Origin: Populus alba
Taxonomy: Eukaryota > Streptophyta > Magnoliopsida > Malpighiales > Salicaceae
Length of the DNA stretch: 64,000 nt
NCBI RefSeq assembly: GCF_005239225.2
Contig: NC_133296.1
Location: 11,966,001-12,030,000, forward strand
Direction of reading: 5' to 3'
Of this stretch, positions 47,101 to 60,004 are shown piece by piece. A program made the translations under genes and the position numbers. Every line of letters starts with the position of its first letter. Position 1 is the first letter of the stretch. The notes below the pieces were generated by a model that made no database searches, was not told where the DNA came from, and was given only the letters and a program-made list of their open reading frames with translations.

Positions 47101-50100
47101 GAAAGTAACCATGCACTCAAATCAAGTAGAAAGCATGATGGAAAGATCTATTACAGATTTATTGCATCTTGCTTTTCACCATCGGTGTATGTATTGCTGT
47201 AGTATCGCTTGATAGACTTAATAAACTCCCTAGATTGAGTTGTAGCTTTCCACTTTCCCTGCCTCTCAGGGAACACCTAAAACAAAAGATCAGGTTTTGA
47301 TATGATGACCGCAGTTATGAGAAAATTAAATCATAAAAACACTGAAGTTATTCAAGAGAAAACATACAGTGTTATGAGCAGCAGAGCCACCATATTGCTG
47401 GGCAAGAGCATCCCCCATACTTCGATACATATCCATAAGAGCAGCAGCAATGGTACTATCAGGATCAACTTCGGGCATGTCTGTCAGACCCATTGCAAGA
47501 AGTTGGCGTCCAAAAGCCGCTAGACCATAGGCATACTGGGCAACATTTGTACGATCCAAGCAGTCAATGCAGTTGGTACGTAAAACTCCACTTTGAAAAC
47601 TTGGTCCTTCAGCACTAACCTTGTCTTGTTTTTTCAGTTGACTAGAATCACTCTCTCTATCCCGATTAATCATAGAATTTAGATTTTCATTATTACTTCC
47701 AATGCTTGCAAGATCTCCTGAACTAGCTCTTAGATGTCTAAGAGAAGCATCCCTGTAGAGAATAAAATCAACTAAATGCAAATTCTAGTCTACCTATTTT
47801 CATTTCTGCCAAGGCAAACAGCCTTGACAGAAAAAAGATGGACAAGCATTATGCTTTTCTGCAACAGAGAGGCTAAATTACAAAACAGGAAGAAGACGTC
47901 ACTGGATTGCAGAGCTTACAAGCACAAAAAGAAAGCTTTCTACTTTCAAGGCTTCTTAATGTCCAAGGTTACCATGCTTATAATTGATTATAGTACTTTT
48001 TTTTACAGCTGTAATGGACATATATTTAACGGCCATTGTTTGTAATCATTATAAATAATGAAAATCGCACAATCCACCACAGTACATGATCTTAAAATAT
48101 GACATTATAATGATAAAGCTGCTTCAAAATCTTCATATTGTGCACTAATCGTGAAGTTTAATGACCTTCAATTACTTATCTGCAACATGGCTTATCCCAC
48201 CTTGAATGTTTCTTGTTTTTTTTTCTTTTTTTTTTGGGCAACAAATTCCTACTAATCCTTCATAAACCAAGGTTTGTGAATACTTTTCAAAAACCAAAAT
48301 AAAAGGGGAATGATGGATGACCCAGCATCTCAACAAAAAGGAATATCAAGCATTGGCAAACTAGGATTGAAGGTTACATGAGGAGTTCTAATCATAAAGT
48401 AACGTGAAAGTTTTAAGTAATTAAATAAATTCAACTAAAGAAACTGGAATACCTTCCGGTGCTTGTTCGACTAAGGTGGTCGGCTCTCCTCTTAACTGTG
48501 TTAGGTTTACCACTATAGTAAAAACCAGTCAAATCAAGTGCTTGACTTGCCACAGCAACTAAAACAGCCAAAACATTGGCAGACTTGCTTTGGAAACAGC
48601 AATAAAAAAAATCAGTTCAAGGTGGTTATTAATTATAAAATAGCATGTGAAAAGAAACAGATGTCTACCTCTTCGCAAACTTGTGAAAGTCCCAATGGAT
48701 AAAATGAAGTTGTTTTTCTTTCGGGAGAATTGTGTTCAGATACCCAGCTGCACTGGCAAACTCACGCCTCAGCATCATCTCTCTAGGCCTTTTTTCAACA
48801 GTCTGAATTTGAGCATTTAAATGAAATTCAGGATGACATAAACATTAGAAAAGACTTCCAATATGTGGTAAGCATGTTTGATAGAAGAAAACTTCTAAAA
48901 TTAGATAAAGCATTGAAAGATTAAACAAGAGAATGTCACAGATAAATAAATTAGTCCATGTGTGAAAGCTGAATATTAATTTTGATAAGGCTTGCTATAA
49001 TTCATAATTATCCCAGAAACTAAAAAAGATCCGGAAATGGTTTCCATAACTTCAAGATCCTCCATAAACTGACACTTCCTAGGGAGAAAGTGAGAGCCAG
49101 TTAACAAGGACATGCCACTTCATCTGCTTTATCAAAGAGTGAGAGAAGTATGATGGAAAGATAATATATTTTAAAAGGATTATTTAAACAGACACATCAT
49201 TGCATTCTCCTCTGAAATATTAACGCTGGAATCAATAAGCTTTTGCTAATTTTGATATATAATGAAGTGTGGAAATAAGCACTCACCATTTTAATATATA
49301 TTTCCAGTTCAGGAATGAAATAACAAACTTGGGTCACCATTTATTAATGCCCTTGTTGGTATAGATAAAACATGAAGAAAATGCAAGACAGCCATTTAAT
49401 GACATTCTAGTTGATAAAGCTGCATTTCTTTAAAGTCCTGTAAAGAACAATCAGAAATACTATAAAAACACGCAAACTTTTATAAAAGAAACTGCCAGGG
49501 GCAACTAAATATTATAAAAACAAGAAAACGAACTCTAATCCCATGCATTCCTTTGTAAATTAAATCAAGTGCAATAATTATTCAATTGTGTAAAGTAAGA
49601 TAATGCAAGATCTATACAACCTATTAACAGACTCTAAAAAAAGCCTTGAATATATTAAGCACAAAAATGAATTTGAAAACAACCTTTATCAAATTAAGCA
49701 CTATTATGGGATTGCCGTATCTCTTCACCAAGTCTTCAAAATGCAATTTCGTTGCCTGGTAGGTAGGATCGTACTTTTGCACTGATATAGATTGGGAAAA
49801 AATATCAGAAGTCTTCTTTATATGAAGATAAATGCTAATTGATATACATCACTCCAATACCCAACAATAAACTAATCAAATGTGTTGAATCAATGGCCTT
49901 ACAGATTATATCAGGTTTAGGACTTAATTGTGAAGCTTCTTGTTTCCAGAAAAGGGGAATCGAACCACGCATCTGCACAACAGAACTCATTTTCCCCTTG
50001 CAACATCCAGCATCTTCATCAAGGACAATTTGCTCAGTTTCAACGTCATTTGCAACTCTTCCCATATCATTAACCCCTCTTTTCAAGTAACTGCACTCAA

Positions 50101-53100
50101 ATTAACATAAAGTTATTACAAAAGGTTTGTCTTAAATTTAAAAATAGATTTTACAGTGTTTCAGCACACTCCTCTGAAATAAGTAGATATAACTTCAAAG
50201 AAAATGAGGACACAAAACAAATGAAAATCTCTGGTTTCCCACAGGCCATCACAATCATTCAAATAATACCCATCACAATGCAATGGCAGACGACTACATT
50301 AACACAGACCACAATATGTAGATTATAATACGGATAATGTCAAGAGAATATGAGTCTCATTATTCGATCTCTACACAAAAAATATAAGAAGGCAAATGAA
50401 GTAAAGTTGTCAAAATCGAATCAGAAAACCCAGTCAAATACTGGCTGAGCCAGGTGTTTGGACTGCCAACCTGACCAACCCGGACCAATTTTAAAAGGTT
50501 GACCATGAACTAATAAAGGCGACCAATTGTAAAAGGTTCACCAGGAACTAATAAGAGTGGCAGCCAAATAAAATTGTCAAGACAATTACACTTGGTGGTT
50601 TTTTAATTCCTCTGCCTATGTGTCTGTTGGGGGGGGGGGGGTCATCCATTTTATTAAGGAGGTAACTTCTTTTAGATTTGTTTTTAAATGATGGGAGACT
50701 TAGTTATTTTCTGGAGCATATACATCCTCAAAAATAGATAAATAATAGAATACATAGCTTGCAATTATCCTCAGCCATTCCCTAGGTTCCATCAATGATA
50801 CTTAACATAATTAGTGGTTTAAGAGTGGTTTGTATTGAAATTAAGATGAGAGAGAGAGAGAGAGAGAGATCTACCAAACTAGGATTATCAAGATAGAGTG
50901 GTTCACAAGCCCAAAATAAGCATTACACGCATTTGTAGTGGAGATGTCAACTTGTCACACTTGTTAGCTGCAGTTCCCATCTGTCTTGTGAAGAATTTCG
51001 CTATTTATTTATTTGAGAGGTGGAGGCATGACTAACCAAGGAATTGTCTTAGAGAGAGAGAGAAGCGCTAACCAACCAATCATTTTTCAGTCAAGAACCC
51101 AAACAAGCAATTTCAATCCCTAATATCAAAGGAAAAAGAGACCATTATCCTTCACTCTGTCACATCTAATCTCCTAAACTGACCACATCAAAATCAACTT
51201 CAACACAATCCGAAGGCAGCTTCTTAATTAGGTACTTTCCCCAACATAGCTAATTGTAAACTTGTGAACCAGTAAATTATCAACAAGCGTATCTCTAAAT
51301 GTACACCAACAACAATAGAAACTAAGCCTCAATCCCCAACTCGTTGGGATCTCTCTGAATATGCTCTCAATAAAATTACAAACAGGATCCTCTAATTTTG
51401 GGACCACTGTCAGTTTAATTCCTGGCTTTTAAATTTCAGCAGTCAGATCCACCATGATTATTTTATGTTCAATCCAAATAGATCGTCTAGATGTTGAAAT
51501 ATTAACATAAGAACAATACACACACAGACAAACATATATATTGTCTACTTCCCACACGCATGGACTTGTGAGTGTGTGCGTGTAGAGAGAGAGAGAGAAA
51601 GCCACAATAAAAGCTTGGAAACCTCTGGGCAGAATCCAGTGACATAAACCCATTTATTATGCTAGTAAAACATGATACTTCAAGATGCAACTGAGCCTTA
51701 CACATAGACAAACTTGTTCAAACCAAAACATACCGGGTACCGGCAAAATGTCGAGAGCGTCTGGAAACCAGTGAAACACTGAAGCCTCTCCCAAAGATTG
51801 ACAACCTGATCTGCCATGATTAAGTATAGTAGAATTGGTTGAATTGCTTAATACACATTACACTCAACAACAATGAATTCATAAGCTATTATCAAGAAAT
51901 CACATTGGATGAATGTATTTCTACAAGATAACTATGTAATTAGAAACAAAACCCAAATTATCAAGATATGTGTCCTACTTCCAAAAATCAAAATCATATG
52001 AGGTAAAGCAGCAAGGGATATAGCAGACCTGATAACTCAGATTCAACCACAGAAACGAAGTTGTTATTTTATCTTAAGAGAAACAAATTATAAAATTTGT
52101 CATTTGGGCTAGAGTTCTTCAAAAAGTATGCCCCAAGCATTCTCCAAATCTTCCAAAATTTATCCAAATTCATACTCCATTTCCATTAAGTACTAGTAAT
52201 GCTTGCCCAGCACAAACTACATTACATCTCAAATTATATTTGAACCATGGCCATATTGTTTCTTAATATAGTAGATATCAAACAAATAATCAGCAAGAAT
52301 ATGGTAAAGATGTGTGCATATTTTTCATTTGTGCTACAGTTCTTCACAAATTATATTCCAAGCATCTCCAAATCTTTCAAAATTTACCCCTTTCTATTAA
52401 GTAATAGTGATTCTTCCAATTTTAGCCAGAAGGAATTACATAACGTCTGAAATAGGTTTTGAACCATGGTAAAACATTTTCTTGAAATACAGAATATCAA
52501 ACCAAATTAATTGACAAGCATATAATAATGTGGGTGCATGGTTGAAAGAAGTACAACTTAAAAGAAAACACAAAAATAGAGCAATAGCATGTTAAAAAAT
52601 AAATTATCTCAAAAAAGCATCTGCAGGATTACAACAAGGATATATTGATGCATAAAATTTGTGTAAAATATTTAGCATGACACATGATCATTGACAGATT
52701 AATTAGAGATACAACATATAAAAAGAATTGCATACCTGCTTAAAATTTCCATGCACTAATGCTATTGTCCACATAGCATTACCACATCTAGACCGAATAG
52801 CTCGTGTTAGATATGCATTCCACACGAATATGTTATCATATGGCATCCTATCTTCACCAATTGACATCACATTCTTTTGCAAGCTTTGCATCACGGGATA
52901 TGTATAGCTAAAGAAAAAATCTTTAGTCAAATCTACACTAGATAATAGCTTTTTGTACCTGCATTTGTGGCAACAGATAGAAGAACTATTCAGAAACTAA
53001 AAATCAGACTCATGCTAGACAAGGGATGAAAGAAATCTAACAGTACTAGATAAGACTGAAACGAAATACATCAAAGCTTCGAAAGTATATAATGAAAAAC

Positions 53101-54391
53101 AGGTTTTATGCTCTTGAAGTAGATTGTGTTTACTCTTTTGCCCTTCCTTTTCCTTTCAATAAAATTCTTCATCCTCTTTATTTCCATCTCTAAGAACATT
53201 TATATTTTATGTTGTTTTAACCAAGGGTGAGCAAAAAAACCGACAAACTGATTAAACCAAGAAAAGCGGGGAAAAAATAACCGAAAAAATTAAACCATAA
53301 AAAAAACCGATCATAATATTTTTTTTTAAATTCGGTTCGGTTCGGTTCCGGTTTCATAAGCCTGAAATCAAAAAACCGAACCGAACCAGTTTAGTTAAGA
53401 AATAAACCAAACCAAACCAAACTGAAAAGAACCCATTAGAAAGCCCAAAAAAAGCCCAAAAAACAATATAACTTTCAGTTTTTAATATAAAATAATCAAA
53501 TCGAACCGAAACGAATCAAACCGAACCGAAACCGGTCAGTTGGGTTTCGGTTTTTAATTTAAAATAATTGAACTGAACCCAAACCGGTCGATTGAAATTG
53601 GTTTCGGTTTTTTTTTTATATATATTTTACAAATTTTGGTTTGGTTGTTTTTATAGGTAAAAACCGAACAAAAAATGATCACTCCTAGTTTTAACATATA
53701 TACATGCATCCATGCATGCATACATACATATAGAAGCCCAAAAGCACTGCTCTCAATCAAACAAATAATTTAAAATGATATGCATGTCAATATTCTCAAC
53801 TATAGATTTTTTTTTCCCTTTTGATAAAGAAGAAATAATTTAAAATGAAACAAGAAAGATATAACTACAAAGGCCGCACATCATCTGTGCTCTTTATACA
53901 CTAGATAGTAATAAATAAGGAAATGGAATGCACGTTTGTGTTTTCTTTTGGGGGATTTCTTGTTCTCCTATTCACTTCTTTTCCTTCTTGAATGTTATCA
54001 AGTGCATTGAGAATTGCAAATTGATTATTCTTGATTAGGGATCCTCTTGTACATTTCCCACTTACAAGGTTAGAAATATCTTCGGCAATTTCACGGCTAT
54101 TTTATTCCTCTAAACAAGTATTTTACTACATGATCTCTCACTTCTCCGGCCATAAAGACCATGCTTGCTCATTAGGATAAAGAAACAGGAACAATTTTTC
54201 ATTCATAAGAAACATTAAAGATTGATGCTAAGGGAGGAGAGAAAGGGAGTCTATGTACTAAGCAGTATAAAGTAATACAAACTAGCACTTTTCGCTACTG
54301 ATTTGGATAAATTGTCCTTCATAAGATTCTCTCAGATTTCACATTAAATTAGCACTTCCCAAAATGAATTGGACAAGGAGTCTTAAAAAGC

Positions 54392-54443
<52 letters not shown>

Positions 54444-55932
54444 AATTTTAAAATACATGCCTAATACGTTCTTCATTTCAAGCTAGAAATTGAATTGTTT
54501 GAGTCATGCCAAAAGGCATCTTTTCTTAATGATAATGGCAACAATGTCCAACAAATTTCCCACATAATGTTGTCTATGAGCTTAAAAATTCTGCAATCGT
54601 GTAAAAAGCCACCAGCAAAGCTGGTTTTATCATTAGTCACTGATATCATCTGAAGCGTGAATGTGAAATAAGAATTTATTTCCATAAAAACTGTTTTACC
54701 TTTCTGGTGAAGTAGGACAGGAGAAGCTGCAAATAAGGCGTGATAATCACCACATAACACACACGCAAACAAATGGTGGAGTGGAGTAAGTGAATAACCA
54801 TTGTCATAATATAGAGAACGGACGGAGAAGGACAAATCAAGAAGAGAATGCGTGTGTGAGTGTGTTTCTGATGTTAATTTCCAGAAATCATGAAACCTTT
54901 AACTCTAGATGAAGAAATGAAAAGACACAAGTAGACAGCAGTGCGTATCAACAAAACGATAAATTTGTATGCAACCCCACATAAAGCGAGATTAGGGCAG
55001 GGCTGGGGGCATAAAGCAATCAATCAGGAGCATGCAAAGGAAATTAAATACCTTATCTCAGCTTTAGAATGAGCCAAATCAGTTTGAACTGATACATGAG
55101 GAATGGTAATCAATTGGCTCTCGTCTATGCCATAGATCACATGACCACAAATAAATCCTATTTGCCGACGCTTTGTTACTAGAATCAAATAATAAGACTC
55201 CAGAAACTTAATGCAACCTTAAAAAAAAAAAAAACACCAAAAGAACACAACAAGTAAAACCACTGTCACAAAGAAGTCCACATAAAAAACATAAAAAATA
55301 CACAAACAAGAATTGGTCAACCAACACTAACCTGCAATCCCATAAGCCTTCGCTACAAAGTTTAGGCCCCCAGTGGCACGATTCCCTTCAGCTATTCGCT
55401 GAAGCAAGTTGTTTATTTCTTGTGGAGAATAAACAACTAGATCCTCACTAATATTGAGATCAGACGGCTCTGATCGATCAATCTTCAATACCCGAAACAA
55501 TTTCCTCCTCCTGTCACTCCCGACTAGATAAAATCTCTGATTAAGAAGAATCAAGAATATTTTTATTAGTTATGTTTTAATTTCTTCCGAAAACAATGAA
55601 ATTCTTAATTAAACTAAAGATTCAAGAAATTTAAATATTAACCATCAATCAATTCAAATCAATTGAAACCGCCATTATACGAAACCCTAAATACTAAAAA
55701 TCTCAAAAATTCTACCGTTTTCTAATTTAATCTTCAAATTCCAAAATCCAAGCACAAATTTCAAATCAAAAGAGATAAGAGAATGATTCAATTTTGTTAC
55801 TTGTCTAGTCTCGTAGAGTCTAAATTTCTCGAGCGAGTACGAATTGGGGTTGTTGGAAGGTTGGAAATTGGCGGAGGAATCGACGTAAGGAGGGAGCTTC
55901 GATTTCGATTTCGAATTATCCGATTTCGCCAT
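44148..55932 (-). CDS. SAC1: SAC-domain phosphoinositide phosphatase, SAC1 (FRA7)-like
   Basis: Sixteen exons (transcription order): 55932-55801, 55536-55332, 55217-55052, 52958-52736, 51810-51734, 50090-49903, 49781-49684, 48802-48669, 48587-48453, 47752-47368, 47276-47155, 46439-46317, 46201-45989, 45220-45029, 44696-44582, 44396-44148. All introns are GT-AG and every junction keeps frame, giving 918 aa, near the ~912 aa of Arabidopsis SAC1 and longer than SAC2-5. The SAC domain contains GRGFSVSLVSRRSRHFAGTR, LKRGVNDMGRVANDVETEQI and the catalytic CX5R motif RTNCIDCLDRTNV (Cys514, Arg520). A Ser-rich insert lies just before it (~460-503). Relatives hydrolyse PI(3,5)P2 and act in vacuole/Golgi trafficking and cell-wall deposition. 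Intron 3 (2.1 kb) holds a repeat element and a (TA)n run. Confidence 0.93.
53221..53692. mobile_element. TTCGGTTTGGTT-rich repeat element (copy 3) in SAC1 intron 3
   Basis: The left edge is aagggtgagcaaaaaaaccg; the right edge on the minus strand is aggagtgatcattttttgtt. The ends share the inverted pattern AGGnGTGAnCA, also seen at the left end of copy 1 (gaggtgatcatt). The interior is alternating ggttcggttcgg and aaccgaaccgaa blocks. Confidence 0.55.
54395..54441. repeat. (AT)n microsatellite in SAC1 intron 3
   Basis: About 23 uninterrupted AT units. Confidence 0.95.
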
Positions 55933-57343
55933 GGAAATGGCGGAGGGGTAGTTTGGAAACTTAAGGAATGGAGACGGCTGACTTGCTAAATCGCCATGGA
56001 GGTGTCTGTTTTGAGCTTAGCAGTCAGAGGAGGGGAGAATGGGAATTCGGAAACGATAAAAGAAGCGTTCGTTTATGGCAAGTCTCCAAAATCTATTTAT
56101 AGCTATCTTAAAAACGAAACACTGGTCAAAAACCTAATTTTTTTATTCATGCATTTCTTTTTATTTTAACAAAATCATATGTATTTTAATGAGAAGCATT
56201 GTTTTCAAAGCAAAAACTTATCATCATCGTGAAAGCAAGCAAGTTTCAACTAAAAAAAAAATCATGAAATGATCATTTTCAAGCACCTATGAAAAATATA
56301 AGAATAATAAATTTGAGAAAATAATATAAATTGATATTTGTTCTAAGAAAAGTTCATATAAAACATGAATAAATACAGGCACAGACTCCCCAGCCTCTGT
56401 CAAAACTCTCTACAATCCCATGCTTCCTTTCTTTGTGCTGCCACATGATTTATTTAGGTTTATCTAAGCTTTGTTCACAAATGCATGCTGTTTTGCATTC
56501 TACTGCAAAGGTGTCTTTCTTCTTCAAGCTCCCTTTGCACTGCCACAACTTCCCATCCCTTTATTATCTTCTTCATCTTTTATTGTTCCAACTTCCAAGA
56601 TTGTCATGATTTTAAAGACTTTGAAATCTTAAATCTTTATATTTTAATGCCGTCAATATTAGCATTTTTCTTTATCATATAAGCAAAAAGAAGAAATTTT
56701 CTCTCATAATTTCTTTGTTTTGATCATGGATTGTCCATTCACCCATTTTTTTCCCTTCAAAAAATGCTTTCTTTCTTTAGCTTTTTGCAGCTTAATCTGA
56801 CCTTTTTCAGTTTTGATCATGGATTGTTTCTATGATGCAGGATAACTGATTCCAGACCACCATCTGTATGATAATTACAACCAGCACTATGTGTTCGAGC
56901 TACTACTCAATCCATGGCAGCTCTAGTCACTTTTGCCAAAGAAGCTGGGAGCCCCTTTCTTTATCTGCATGCATATGCTTTTGTTTATACCTTTTGTATT
57001 GGATTTTATCACTTTTGTCCTCTCTTTTTTTGTAGTGCAAGGACACACAATCATGTTGTTTATATATCTTTTCTAATTACTAAAGTCGCTGCATCATGCA
57101 CTAACGATCTTCTATTTGTCTCTTGCCTTGCAATTTCAACTTCCAAATCTACCATGTTCGTTCTTACAAGAACAATTTACATGTTGCTATTTTTTAACAG
57201 ATGAAAACATACACTCTTTATATAAAATAACTTAATAATATTAAATTTAATAATTATTTATACAAACATCACATGAATTTTTTCATAGCAAAAAGTTATT
57301 TTTCCATATAAAACTCTTATATAAATCAATTCAGTGTACATGT

Positions 57344-57384
<41 letters not shown>

Positions 57385-57946
57385 TAGTTATATGTATTTT
57401 TTATATCTTAACTTACGAGAACAATTGTTTTTTTATTAAATAAATAAAAAAAATATAATATATATTAATTTTAATGACTTTAATTAATAGCTAGTTTTAA
57501 TAAAGCAATGATCAAGACCATTTAGAAATAATGTTTTGATGCGATAATAATTTTATAATTATAAGAACTTTATAATTGTTTTTACAAAACATTTTTGTTT
57601 CGAGAACTTTATTTTTATTACTATAAATTCATTAAAAAATATTAAAAATAAATAAATTTTTTTATTAAAAATTAAATATATTTATATAAACAAAATCAAT
57701 ATAAAATATAACCAATATATGAGATTCAAAGCATATACAATAACATAAATAACCAGTCATTTCTTTTAAAGCACCTGTGGACCGGGTGAGAAAGAGGATA
57801 ATGGCCCATGAAAAGTTTGTGGCTCTGGCAATTTCCTGCTATCGTATCACCCCCTTTACCACAACCAAACATCAAGGACCATAAACTGATCACATTTCAA
57901 GTCCCAGGGGAAGAGCAACGTTGTTAGATTCATCAAGCAAAAAACA
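55933..57946. other. Shared upstream region of SAC1 and the DnaJ-type gene
   Basis: The two genes are transcribed away from each other across these 2 kb, so both promoters lie here. The first ~150 bases next to SAC1 are its likely 5' UTR and are G/A-rich. A (TA)n run lies at about 57350-57381. The 20-base string gttttgatcatggattgt recurs at about 56718 and 56811. Small open frames here (for example 56914-57204) have no recognisable similarity. A non-coding first exon for the DnaJ gene is possible. Confidence 0.45.
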
Positions 57947-58946
57947 ATGACCAAATTATATCTTTTTTGTGGCCATAACTTGATCAGTGCTCCCGCATCA
58001 ACAATCCATCCCGGGTTTCGTCCCAGAATATGTAACATGTGTCAAGAGAAAAAAGTGAGAACAGTTGCAGTCTTTGCTGCAAAATCTGGTGGATTTTCAC
58101 TCAACTCGGTAAGATATTCCTATGGTGATCTTTTTGAGCTCTTTATGATCCAATGAGGCAAATCCATGATTATTATTAGATAAAAATACACTGGATAACC
58201 AATCCTAATAAAAGAGTGACGACTCCACGCTTTTTGGACTATGCATATGTGGAGAAATTCATATACTGCTCTTCTTTAATATCCTTCATCACGTGTCTTG
58301 CAGATTCTGAACGGATGTAAAACTTGTGGAGGCAAAGGTGCAATGGAGTGCGCAGGCTGCAAGGTATTGTCCCTTCAACGTGTCTTGCAGTGTTATCATA
58401 CATGGAGTTGATTTTGTTAAAACCCCAGGGCAGAGCATATTCCGAATTGCCCTGTTTGTGCTGCAAATATTTAACTCTTTCTTAACGAAAATAGTAGTAA
58501 TAATAATAATTCCACAGATTTATTGCCCTGATTGTGACCTTGTCTACACCTCCTAGCTACCCTTTTCCTGTCAGAGAATACTTCATTATGATTTCTAGAG
58601 GGATATTAGTTCTGAATTGTAACTCATTGAAATGCATGTGCCTTTTTTAGTCTCATCTGAAATACTGCAGAACTAATGATTTTTTTCTCTCCAGGGAACG
58701 GGTAAAAATAAAAAGAATGGAAATATCTTCGAGCGTTGGAAGTAAGTTTTCACCTATTTTGGAAGAACTTCATTAGTTGCTTATCAATTTATATGAAGGA
58801 TATTACATTCAAAATTTTATCTTTTACTTGTTTCTGAGGAAATTTAATATGGTTTCAGATGTTTTGATTGCCAAGGATTTGGCATGAAGAGCTGTCCAAG
58901 TTGTGGGAAAGGAGGGCTGACACCAGAACAAAGAGGGGAGAGATAA
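57947..58946 (+). CDS. Small DnaJ-type cysteine-rich zinc-finger protein
   Basis: Four exons: 57947-58108, 58304-58363, 58695-58741 and 58859-58946, all GT-AG, 118 aa. It has no J-domain. The C-terminal half carries four CxxCxGxG-type motifs in order: CKTCGGKG, CAGCKGTG, CFDCQGFG and CPSCGKGG (the last slightly altered), enough for two zinc sites as in the DnaJ central domain. It ends LTPEQRGER. The first ~45 residues are rich in Ser/Arg/Lys/Ala with few acids, which would suit a plastid transit peptide; that is inference. Plant proteins of this kind (BSD2, LQY1) are chloroplast thiol/chaperone factors. The likely Arabidopsis counterpart is At1g22630, next to SAC1 there as here. The start is the first in-frame ATG; an upstream exon cannot be excluded. 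Confidence 0.85.
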
Positions 58947-59824
58947 TACTCACAGGAAGTCGAGTGTTCTTAAGTTACTGTCGTTTAAGGACAGGAAAAT
59001 CATCTTTCATTGATTTAGCATGTACCAGCCTGCACCATCATGTGCGCAAATGCTTTTCTTATTCAAGATTCAGCAATCCTAATGTTGTTCAGAAAATATA
59101 TATATCAACAGACCTACTCTTGAGATGGTTTTTTTTTTTTTTTTTTTCATGGCTATTAGAAAATTCCATAATGTTCTATATTGCAGATTCTATGACCATG
59201 ATATCTTATCTCTACTGGGGCTGGAAATTGCGGATGGAGTTGGAGAATGCAAAGATGTGCTTAGTGCTCACAGGAGGGAAGTCCATCATTCGAAACAAAC
59301 TGTCTGAAGAATTTGGTTTATAATTTTCTGGCTTCCTGAATTCTGTTGCACTGTCTCCTGAGACTGAGTAGTACAACTATCCCAATGACTATTGCACAAC
59401 AAAAGCTATTCCAGAAACCAGTACTAGTGCTTGTTGGATATCATTTTGATGAAGCTATAAAATGTCTTAACGATGATCAAAGTGAGATGCAGCTTCTTAC
59501 ACAGATCTGAAGAGTAAGCCATCTTGAGTATATATGGCAACCATCTTGAGTTGCAGATTAGTTGTGCTTCACCATCCTCGACTTTCAAATCAAACGCCTT
59601 GCTACTTTTATTTTTATTTTGTTTCAACTGCGCCTTGAACTATTTTATCAAAACTATTTGGCAGCTTATGATGAAAAATTTAGACACATTAAATTAAGAA
59701 AGTGATAATGCATACCAGTCTAGCAGTACACATACATCTGAAACAAATTTCTGACTACTTTCTGGTTAGCGCTACTTTCTTTGATTTACAGCCCGTTTTT
59801 CCTGTATGAAATCATCTTCTTGGT
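58947..59824. other. Region between convergent DnaJ-type and CNGC genes
   Basis: Both genes end toward this interval, so it should hold their 3' UTRs. A T run lies at about 59130-59147. No additional gene is seen. Confidence 0.45.
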
Positions 59825-60004
59825 CTAATTGAAATCAGACACATCTGGTTTACACAACTGTCCCATGTTTAAGCTGGAGGAAGCAGAACGAACCACTCTT
59901 CTGGTGAATCTCTGTTTTGGTGTCTGCGGAAAATCTTGAAGCCAAGGTTGTGGCTACGAGATGATAGACATTGTCTGCGTTGTCATCGATTACATCCCAC
60001 AACT
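59825..60004 (-). pseudogene. Out-of-frame C-terminal tail of the CNGC gene
   Basis: Just past the stop at 60005, the minus strand in a second frame encodes VYHLVATTLASRFSADTKT (about 59969-59913), like the LGATILASKFAANTRRG segment I recall from Arabidopsis CNGC18. From about 59887 the original frame resumes with SASSSLNMGQLCKPDVSDFN and a TAG at 59825, like the CNGC18 ending SLKMPQLFKPDEPDF. So the usual ~60-residue tail is present but separated from the main frame by two apparent indels, near 60005-60020 and near 59900. Confidence 0.7.

Noticed and set aside
56914..57204. Upstream first coding exon of the DnaJ-type gene
   Set aside because: The frame is hydrophobic and unlike the family, has a stop before the next exon, and the ATG at 57947 gives a complete protein of expected size.
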